Assembly: GCA_023264075.1 (NCBI GenBank)
Contig: JALQTG010000221.1
Span: 1-9,656, forward strand
Direction of reading: 5' to 3'
Length of the DNA: 9,656 nucleotides
From: Crocinitomicaceae bacterium
GTDB taxonomy: Bacteria; Bacteroidota; Bacteroidia; Flavobacteriales_D; Crocinitomicaceae
In this document: positions 1-7,100 of the stretch, piece after piece
Position numbering within the stretch: the first letter of the stretch is position 1
Layout: each line of letters starts with the position of its first letter
Position numbers and translations under genes: made by a program
The notes under the pieces: model-generated
Databases searched by the model: none
What the model saw: the letters and a program-made list of their open reading frames with translations, nothing else
Told to the model about the DNA's origin: nothing

Positions 1-348
1 TATAATGAATCGGTAGAAAACGTTCTTGGGGCGAAGCACCCAGTAAAATCCCCAGGTAGCGCTTTATTAAACCTTCAGTATCCTGCCAACGACAGAGGAG
101 AAGGAACCTACAATTACCGAGGAGAATGGGGCGTTCTTGACCATATTATTGTATCGAATAATCTATATGAAGGGAACAACAAGTTAAAAGTGAAGCCGCA
201 AGTATCGCACATCGTATACGAGGAATTTTTGTTGTATAAAAACAAAGAGGGAGAAGCGAGTCCGAGCAGAACTTATGGTGGAAAGAATTACTATGGCGGC
301 TACTCTGATCACCTTCCAGTTTATTTGTATTTAGAGAAAGTGAAGTAA
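1..348 (+). CDS. Endonuclease/exonuclease/phosphatase (EEP) family protein, C-terminal part
   Basis: This is the 3' end of a gene that begins before the window; 115 codons are visible, open from base 1 to a TAA at 346-348. Two motifs of the EEP fold (DNase I, exonuclease III and phosphatase superfamily) are present: GEWGVLDHIIVS at residues 41-52 of the visible part, and GGYSDHLPVYLYL near the end. The Asp-His of the second motif is the catalytic pair near the C-terminus of this fold. Known members hydrolyse phosphodiester or phosphomonoester bonds with a divalent metal. The visible part does not settle whether the substrate is nucleic acid, lipid or sugar phosphate, and many Bacteroidota copies are secreted or envelope proteins. 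The signal-peptide region is outside the window. The stop lies one base from the stop of the convergent gene, with no room for a separate terminator. Family call is fairly sure; substrate is unknown. Confidence 0.8.
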   Translation, partial: YNESVENVLGAKHPVKSPGSALLNLQYPANDRGEGTYNYRGEWGVLDHIIVSNNLYEGNNKLKVKPQVSHIVYEEFLLYKNKEGEASPSRTYGGKNYYGGYSDHLPVYLYLEKVK

Positions 349-349
349 T

Positions 350-1168
350 TTACAATACATACATTCCCGCACCCCAAAAGGCAATCCATCCGTCAATAAG
401 AAACGAAAAGTAAAGCTCTGGATTCCGTTGTTTTGTGAACAATATAAGTAGGAACAACCCAGTATATCCTGTCAAGAAAAACGTATTACGGAGCATCTGT
501 GACGAGTAGCTAAATAGTAGAAAAAAAGAAGTGAGTAATGCAGCAGCAGCAATCATCTTCGACCACTTTATCCCTACCAAATGTGGAATCGTTTTTTGTT
601 GAGGTGCGTCATATATTGCGTCGCGGATATCAAACGGAATGGTAGCTGAAAAAACGAACAAAAATCCGGCAATAATCACTTTCCAATAGGAACTAATGGG
701 AAGCTGCTCCTGAAATAGCGGCCAAACGAAACAGACAAGCGTCCAACTAACTCCGATGAGGTAAATTTTTAGATAGGGTATTTCACGGAGAGATGTGCTG
801 TCTGCCTTTAGTTTTAAAGCATACGCAGCACTGATAAGGCCAACTATTCCTAAAATTAGGAAACTTTCAACGGCGATAAATAACGAAGTATAAACCGTGA
901 TTCCTAACAATAACCCAATTCCAGCTAGGGAATATAAAAATAGTGGGTGTTGCGTTAACCAGCGATGCCGAATTGAATAATCTGGATGGATTTCTCTCCC
1001 ACGAAGGATGCGGTGTAAGTTGTAAGTAAACAAGGTTGCTCCAAAAACGACTAACGCATATAATAGTGGGGTATCTAGGTTTAAATGAGTCGTAAATCCA
1101 AAGGCGAGCGATGCTGCTACAACGCTAATCAGTATATTGGAAAAGGCAAGAAAGCGAAGAATAAACAT
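350..1168 (-). CDS. UbiA-like multi-pass membrane protein (divergent prenyltransferase family)
   Basis: A 272-residue hydrophobic protein with about eight predicted membrane helices, the size and topology of the UbiA prenyltransferase superfamily, whose members attach isoprenoid chains to aromatic or lipid acceptors in the membrane. The best support is residues 180-199: DIRDAIYD (Asp180, Asp183, Asp187) followed by KTIPHLVG, which matches the second Asp-rich motif and the following K-T-x-P segment of UbiA proteins. The first Asp-rich motif, normally N-D-x-x-D-x-x-x-D, appears as YNLHRILRG at residues 49-57 with no aspartate in the expected places. It may therefore be a divergent branch with altered chemistry, or not an active prenyltransferase. 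The ATG at 1166-1168 is the first in the frame and leads directly into a membrane helix. It lies 54 bases downstream of rnr on the same strand, so co-transcription is likely; no consensus promoter was found in the gap. Confidence 0.6.
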   Translation of the reverse strand: MFILRFLAFSNILISVVAASLAFGFTTHLNLDTPLLYALVVFGATLFTYNLHRILRGREIHPDYSIRHRWLTQHPLFLYSLAGIGLLLGITVYTSLFIAVESFLILGIVGLISAAYALKLKADSTSLREIPYLKIYLIGVSWTLVCFVWPLFQEQLPISSYWKVIIAGFLFVFSATIPFDIRDAIYDAPQQKTIPHLVGIKWSKMIAAAALLTSFFLLFSYSSQMLRNTFFLTGYTGLFLLILFTKQRNPELYFSFLIDGWIAFWGAGMYVL

Positions 1169-1222
1169 ACATGTTGTTCAACTAATTCGTACAAATAGCA
1201 CTAAACTGTGCGGTGTTGTCCC

Positions 1223-3376
1223 TTAATACTCATAAATTTCCAAATCAATTTGCTTTTTAAACGTATCCACTCCTACAATTTGAATGGTGACTTTATCTCC
1301 GAAATTATATTCTTGCCCTGTTTTTCTTCCGATAATGCTAAACTTATCCGCGTCAAAATAGTAATTGTCCCCAGGTAGAGACTGCATGGTTACCAGTCCT
1401 TCACAATAGTTTTCATCGATTCGAACGAACACTCCGAAATCGGCAATTCCTGAAACGGTTCCTTCGAAGATCTGCCCAACCTTGTCTTTTACAAATTTGA
1501 CTTGAAAATATTTGTTGGATTCGCGCTCAGCATCGATTGCTTTACGCTCTTGTACTGAGATATGTTTACATATTTCTTTTAGCTTATTTCCGTAATTCAG
1601 TTGTTTGCCATCTAGCTTGTCTTGTAATATGCGGTGCACCATTAGATCGGCATAGCGACGGATGGGAGAAGTGAAGTGTGTATAGTATTCAAATGCCAAT
1701 CCGAAGTGACCAATATTCAAGGTGTCGTATGACGCTTTCGCCATCGAACGAATGGCCATGGATTGGATTAAGTTATACTCTGGTGTTTCTTTGACTTGTT
1801 CGAATAGCGAATTTATCCGGGAGGCGACGGTTTCAATGCTTCCAGATGCCATTTCATGACCAAATTTAGAAATGAACAGCTTGAAGGTTTCGATTTTTGC
1901 TAAATCAGGTTTATCGTGTACCCGGTAAACGAAGTTTTGGTTGCTTGTTTTTTCTCCTTTGATAATGCCCACGTGCATTGCTACGCGTTTATTTGCCAGG
2001 AGCATGAATTCTTCAATTAGTTTATGCGCATCTTTCGAGGTTTTGCGAATAACCTCTATGGGCTCACCTTGGTCATCCAGTTTAAACCGAATTTCATCTG
2101 ATTCTATGTTCAGGGCTCCATGCTTGAGGCGCGCTTTTCGATATTTTTTAGCCAGTTGATCCAACCATCGTATTTCTTTTTCAAACTGTCCAGATTTTCC
2201 CTCAATTATTTCTTGAGCTTCCTCGTAGGTGTAGCGCTTATCACTGTGGGTAACTGTTTTCCCAAACCACTCTTTAACAATTTTTCCCTCTGCAGTGAGT
2301 TCAAATACGGCTGAAAAAGTGTATTTATCTTCGTTTGGACGCAAGGAGCAAGCTAAATTAGAGAGTTGTTCAGGTAACATAGGGATTACACGGTCAACTA
2401 AGTATACAGAATTTCCTCGTTTAGCCGCTTCATCATCCATGGACGTTCCGGGGCGAACGTAATGGCTTACATCTGCAATATGCACACCAACTTCAAAATT
2501 TCCATTCTCTAATTCCATCAGAGACAAGGCATCGTCAAAATCTTTCGCATCGAATGGATCAATGGTAAAGGTAGTTGTTGCTCGCATATCGCGCCGCTTT
2601 TCTATCTCTTTTGGGTCCAGCTCCATCCCAACATTTTCTGCCTCTTCAATTACTTTTTGAGGGAATTTGTAGTCTAAATCGTTTTTAATTAAAATCGACA
2701 ACATTTCCGCGTCGTTATTTCCAGGGCGACCAAGGACTTCTATCACTTCTCCGAAGGGGCTTTTTGTTTCTTTTGGCCAAGAGGTGATGCGCCCAAGTAC
2801 CTTATCCCCATCCCGAGCACCCTTGAGTTTTTCGAGTGGAATATAGATGTCGATATTGACTTTTGCATTGTCGGTTCGAAGAAAAGCGAATTTATCACTC
2901 ATCTTAATGGAGCCAACAAATTCTTTTGTTTTATGCTCCACAATTCGAACCACGCGTCCTTCAGTTCTATTCCCTCCTTTTTTAAGGATTTCTACTTCTA
3001 CTTTGTCACCATGAAGCGCATGAAGAAGATTTTCAGGACGGATGTAAATGTCGCCTTGTTGCTCATCTTCAGTCACCACATATCCAGCTCCTCGCGATGT
3101 CGAATCAAGCACACCTATGGCCTGCTTGTTAGAAAAATCCAATACAAATCTTCCGCGCGCAACCTCATGTATTACTCCCTCGTCTTTGAGCGCGTAGAGC
3201 ACGCTAATAATTAATTTGCGGGTTTCGCTATCGTTAATCAGTAATGCTTTACTAACGTCTTTGTAATCCAAAGTATCTTCTTGGTGTTTTTCAAAGACCT
3301 TTCGGATGTAGTCTTTTAATTTATGTTTTAGCTTTTCTTTGGGGCCAGTACGCTTTTTTTTATTCCTTTTGGACAT
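1223..3376 (-). CDS. rnr: Ribonuclease R (3'-5' exoribonuclease)
   Basis: RNase R degrades RNA processively from the 3' end, including structured RNA, in mRNA, rRNA and tmRNA-linked turnover in the cytoplasm. The 717-residue protein shows the family order: a Lys/Arg-rich start, a winged-helix-like region (about 15-80), two cold-shock-type OB folds (about 85-145 and 150-210), the RNB catalytic domain (about 260-590) and an S1 domain (about 633-715). The catalytic motif at 271-283 (TIDPFDAKDFDDA) supplies the four expected metal-binding aspartates Asp273, Asp279, Asp281 and Asp282. GNSVYLVDRVIPMLPEQLSN (321-340) includes the base-stacking tyrosine (Tyr325), and HFTSPIRRYADLMVHR (567-582) is the conserved basic motif. 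Unlike the E. coli enzyme (about 813 residues) it ends just after S1, without a long Lys-rich tail; its basic cluster is at the N-terminus. The ATG start is not preceded by a Shine-Dalgarno site. It is the first gene of a likely two-gene unit with the UbiA-like gene. Confidence 0.96.
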   Translation of the reverse strand: MSKRNKKKRTGPKEKLKHKLKDYIRKVFEKHQEDTLDYKDVSKALLINDSETRKLIISVLYALKDEGVIHEVARGRFVLDFSNKQAIGVLDSTSRGAGYVVTEDEQQGDIYIRPENLLHALHGDKVEVEILKKGGNRTEGRVVRIVEHKTKEFVGSIKMSDKFAFLRTDNAKVNIDIYIPLEKLKGARDGDKVLGRITSWPKETKSPFGEVIEVLGRPGNNDAEMLSILIKNDLDYKFPQKVIEEAENVGMELDPKEIEKRRDMRATTTFTIDPFDAKDFDDALSLMELENGNFEVGVHIADVSHYVRPGTSMDDEAAKRGNSVYLVDRVIPMLPEQLSNLACSLRPNEDKYTFSAVFELTAEGKIVKEWFGKTVTHSDKRYTYEEAQEIIEGKSGQFEKEIRWLDQLAKKYRKARLKHGALNIESDEIRFKLDDQGEPIEVIRKTSKDAHKLIEEFMLLANKRVAMHVGIIKGEKTSNQNFVYRVHDKPDLAKIETFKLFISKFGHEMASGSIETVASRINSLFEQVKETPEYNLIQSMAIRSMAKASYDTLNIGHFGLAFEYYTHFTSPIRRYADLMVHRILQDKLDGKQLNYGNKLKEICKHISVQERKAIDAERESNKYFQVKFVKDKVGQIFEGTVSGIADFGVFVRIDENYCEGLVTMQSLPGDNYYFDADKFSIIGRKTGQEYNFGDKVTIQIVGVDTFKKQIDLEIYEY

Positions 3377-3405
3377 AGGGTATAGAAATTATCGAATAGT
3401 TTGTT

Positions 3406-3427
3406 TAGCCCTTATTTTTAGAGGCTA
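3406..3427 (-). other. Weak inverted repeat upstream of rnr
   Basis: TAGCC at 3406-3410 and GGCTA at 3423-3427 can pair around a 12-base AT-rich loop. If rnr is transcribed from the candidate promoter at 3515-3522, this lies in its leader about 30 bases before the start codon. The stem is only five pairs, with one further G-U pair possible, so it may be chance. No function is assigned. Confidence 0.2.
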
Positions 3428-3514
3428 TGTATCCTATCTATTGGGTTAAAGGTACTGTTTTTCACTGCAACTTGAGCTATTTTGTAGCAAACATTTTGGA
3501 AACCTACTTTAGAA

Positions 3515-3522
3515 CAAATCTA
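3515..3522 (-). promoter_or_regulatory. Candidate rnr promoter (-7 element only)
   Basis: Read on the minus strand this is TAGATTTG, an exact match to the Bacteroidota -7 consensus TAnnTTTG. The nearest TTG upstream on that strand is at 3552-3550, 27 bases away, longer than the usual spacing of about 19-21, so the -33 element is poor. It would give rnr a leader of roughly 130 nucleotides. It sits back to back with the ferritin promoter: its -7 element and the ferritin -33 element are 14 bases apart, so the two could interfere. Confidence 0.35.
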
Positions 3523-3536
3523 TACTATCATTTCAC

Positions 3537-3567
3537 TTGATATCGACATCAATATTTTGTATATTTG
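3537..3567 (+). promoter_or_regulatory. Bacteroidota-type promoter of the ferritin-cyclase unit
   Basis: TTG at 3537-3539 (-33 element) is followed after 20 bases by TATATTTG at 3560-3567, a perfect TAnnTTTG -7 element for the primary sigma factor of Bacteroidota. Transcription should begin near 3572-3576, 11-15 bases before the ATG at 3587, giving a short leader. An upstream in-frame ATG at 3557 lies before the predicted transcript start, so it cannot be the start codon if this promoter is used. No convincing Fur-type operator was recognised. Confidence 0.75.
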
Positions 3568-3586
3568 TTTAAAACAACTGATACAG

Positions 3587-4108
3587 ATGAATAAACGAAT
3601 TGAAGAAGCATTAAACCAACAAATTATTAAAGAATCTTCGTCCAGCCAATTTTATCTAGCGATGGCATCATGGGCTGAAAACAATGGTCTAAATGGAACG
3701 GCAAAGTTCCTTTACCAGCATTCAGACGAGGAGCGTTTTCACATGTTGAAGTTGGTGAAATTCATCAACGAACGCGGAGGAAGGGCAGTTATTCCAGCTG
3801 TTGCTAAACCAGCCGTAGAATTTGAAAGTTTAGAAAATATTTTCACCCTTTTGTTGCAGCACGAAATGAGCGTTACTGAAAGCATTAACGGCGTGGTAGA
3901 TGTGTGTTTACAAGAGAAAGATTATACCACACACAATTTCATGCAATGGTACGTTTCTGAGCAGTTAGAGGAGGAGGCGTTGGCGCGCACCATCTTGGAT
4001 AAGTTGAAATTAATTGGCTCCGATAAAGGCGGGCTTTATTTATTCGATCGCGATTTAGAAAACTCATCTATTTCTGCGGCACCAGCAAACGGTGGACCAG
4101 CAGCTTAG
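3587..4108 (+). CDS. ftnA: Ferritin (bacterial non-haem, FtnA type)
   Basis: Ferritin oxidises Fe(II) and stores it as a ferric mineral inside a 24-subunit cytoplasmic shell. From the ATG at 3587 the protein has 173 residues, close to E. coli FtnA. All expected ferroxidase residues can be placed, each one position before its E. coli counterpart: Glu16, Tyr23, Glu49, His52, Glu93, Gln126 and Glu129, in the motifs KESSSSQFY, DEERFHM, LQHEM and EQLEEE. The C-terminal tail after residue 158 is Ser/Ala/Gly/Pro-rich and probably disordered. An in-frame ATG at 3557 would add ten residues (MYICLKQLIQ), but it overlaps the -7 promoter element and does not fit the family N-terminus (MNKRIEEALNQQ). No Shine-Dalgarno site is seen; the leader is A-rich, as is common in this phylum. 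The sensor-cyclase gene follows after 15 bases, so the two are probably one transcript. Confidence 0.95.
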   Translation: MNKRIEEALNQQIIKESSSSQFYLAMASWAENNGLNGTAKFLYQHSDEERFHMLKLVKFINERGGRAVIPAVAKPAVEFESLENIFTLLLQHEMSVTESINGVVDVCLQEKDYTTHNFMQWYVSEQLEEEALARTILDKLKLIGSDKGGLYLFDRDLENSSISAAPANGGPAA

Positions 4109-4109
4109 T

Positions 4110-4115
4110 AGGTGG
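4110..4115 (+). promoter_or_regulatory. Shine-Dalgarno-like site of the sensor-cyclase gene
   Basis: AGGTGG lies in the 15-base gap after the ferritin stop and ends eight bases before the ATG at 4124, a usable spacing. It differs by one base from AGGAGG. It is notable only because most starts in this window have no such site; it supports the ATG at 4124 and translation from a shared transcript. Confidence 0.35.
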
Positions 4116-4123
4116 AATATTGA

Positions 4124-7100
4124 ATGAAAACTAATTTGCTACATACATTAAGGATATTCGTCCTTATAATATGGTCTTATTCCGTTTTACTGGGGCAAGA
4201 CCATATTCAGTTTAAGAATTACACCATTAGCGACGGGTTGTCTCAAAGTGTTGTGCATTGTATAGTACAAGACAACATGAGCGCCATGTGGTTGGGAACG
4301 CAAGACGGAATCAATCGGTTTAACGGAAAGAGTTTTGAGGTCTTTTCCGCGGAAAGCGGTTTTGATGTAAGCAATGAATACGTCTTGTCTGTTGCGAAAG
4401 ATGCCCGTGGGGATATTTGGTTTGGAACTTATGATGGACTTGTACATTACGAGGCGCAATTGGAAAAATTTACCTCGTATACATTACCTGGAAATAAGCG
4501 CATTGAGGTTCGTTCGATTGACTTTGACTCGAATGGAGATGTTTGGATTAGCGCCGCGTATGGAAATATTTACGAATTTGAGAAAACATCGCATCAATTC
4601 TTTTTAAGAAGCAAAAAAACCTTTGACTCAAATATTGTAGGAATTAAAATCAAGGGTGACAAGCTCTATGCATTGAGCGAATATGAAGGGGTCTTGGTTA
4701 CTTCTCTCGATTTCAAAGAAAAGAGAATGATTCGGTTTGCAGAATCATTTCAAAAGCTAGAAATTACCACTAATAAATTAATTGATAGTCCGAGTGGTAC
4801 ATTGTTAATTGCCTCTAGTCAAGGATTATTTATTCTAGACGAAGCTACTGGGTATATTAAACGTTTTCGTGCGGATGTATTCAGCGCTATTGGGAACGTT
4901 AATATTGTTGATGCATTATTTCTTTCACCAGATAGATTTTTCTTAGCCTCTGAAAACAGTGGGTTATTTCAAGTATCTACAGTCGATAGCTTAGACATAA
5001 CCAATTACACGGGGGATATTTTTCAAAAGGGAGCATTGCTATCCGACAAGTTGAAAGCAATTTATCAAGATCGACATGGGGTAATATGGATAGCTTCCCA
5101 GCGTGGATTGAGCTCTTTCGACCCAAATAACATTGGATTTAAAGGAGTTAGTTATTCTGCGAATCCTAAGCGTGGATTGGCCTCTCAAAATGTTTGGGGC
5201 TTTGGTGAGGATCGAAATGCAGAATACATTTTTATAGCCGCAGATCATGGAGTTACTCGATTTAATAAGCGGGCTCACACTTACAATCATTATTACATCA
5301 ACCGTAATGGTAACACTGATGCAACCGTTCTTGGGATTCATGTGATTTCCAAAACGGAGCTATTAGTGGGCAGCTTTGAAGGCCTTTATAAACTTACAAT
5401 TAATCCAGTTGATCCAGACGGATATATCTATGAATTAATCCCTCACACCGGTGAGGAATACAGAGGGTTTGAAAAGAATTACAAAATTATCCCTCATTCT
5501 GATACCAATAACTATTTAATCGGTACACGCGCAGGTCTCGCCGTACTCGATACAAAAAAAAATGAGTTCACCTATTTTTATCACAACCCCTCTGACTCCT
5601 TATCGATAAGTCCAGGACCTTGCAGACTAGTATTTGAAACAATCGACCATCGTTTTTATGTGGTACCGAGTTCAGGAAGAATTTTTGAAGTGGTCCAAGA
5701 AGGCGGTGCATATAAGGTAAAGCGCGCAGACCGTTTCATGGGATTAGAATTGTCTACAAAGGACTATTTCACATGTATGTTGCAAACTTCCCCGTATGAA
5801 TATTGGTTTGGAACAATGGGAGATGGCATGTTTTATTTCAATGAAAAAACAAATGAAGTAAAACGATTCAATAAATCCAATGGACTTCCCAATAATGTGA
5901 TTTATGGACTTGAGAGCAGTCAAGATAAATCCACTATCTGGATGTCCACAAACAGAGGATTAGTTTCTTACACTATCCAGACAGCAGAGTTCTCTAGTTA
6001 CACAGAAGAAGAGGGCATCATGAGTAATGAGCTGAATTTGGGTGCGAGTTTTACCTCAAAAACTGGGGAGGTTTATTTTGGAGGGATACAAGGGTTTAAC
6101 TATTTTGACCCCAGTCAAAGTCTCGTGAAGCGCACCAATTTGAATGTTTTCTTTTCTCGAATTGAAGTTGAAAATGAGAAAGTGGATCCCAACAATAGTG
6201 AGTTTATTGATAGCAGTATATCTTTTGCGAAACGCATACAACTTCCATACAAAAGTAGAAGCATCAATATATATTTCTATGCAGATAATTTAAGTAGTCC
6301 GGAACGTACCGAATACAAATATCGCTTATCGGGAGATGACGATGTAGAGGAAGAATTGGGTAGAGAGAATACACTCCGTTTTACCAGTCTTGCTCCCGGT
6401 GAATATACACTATTGGTTTATGCGCGATATGGTGGGGGAGACTGGAGTGATACTCCAGCGTCAATTACTATTTCTGTCGCGAAACCATTTTGGATGAACT
6501 GGTGGTTTTACCTTTCTTTGGCTGTTTTGGTAGGGTTTGTTGTTTTTCGCATCGTTAGAAAAAGTATTGATAAGGAACGCAGGGAACAAGTTCGGTTAGA
6601 ATTGAAGATTGCGGAGAGAACACGCGAAATACGTGAGAAGACGAAGGAAATTGAAACTCAAAAAGAAAAATTAGAGCTTCAGAAGAAGGAACTAGAGAGT
6701 GAGAAGGTTAAATCTGAACGACTACTAAGTAATTTGTTGCCAACAGAAACCGCTACCCAGTTGTTGAACGATGGTCGATCGGCAGCACGAGACTTTAACA
6801 TGGTATCGGTTATGTTCACCGATTTTGTTGGGTTTTCCACAATTGCTGAAACAATGCGCGCAAAGGATCTGGTAACTGTATTGGATACGCATTTTAAGAA
6901 GTTTGACGAGATTATTGAAAAACACGATCTGGAGAAAATAAAAACGATTGGAGATGCATACATGTGCGCCGGCGGTGTGCCGATTCGCAATAAAACCAAT
7001 CCTATCAATGCTGTTTTAGCTGCATTGGAGATACAGCATTATATGCGTGGACTCAAAGACGAATCCACTACGAAGGGCGAGAAGCCTTGGACACTGCGCA

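Noticed and set aside
1197..1214. GCAC/GTGC inverted repeat between rnr and the UbiA-like gene as a terminator
   Set aside because: Only four base pairs and no T-run on the minus strand; too weak to call.
1941..3214. Several plus-strand reading frames of 64-93 codons within rnr
   Set aside because: They overlap the well-supported RNase R coding sequence on the other strand and have no recognisable domains.
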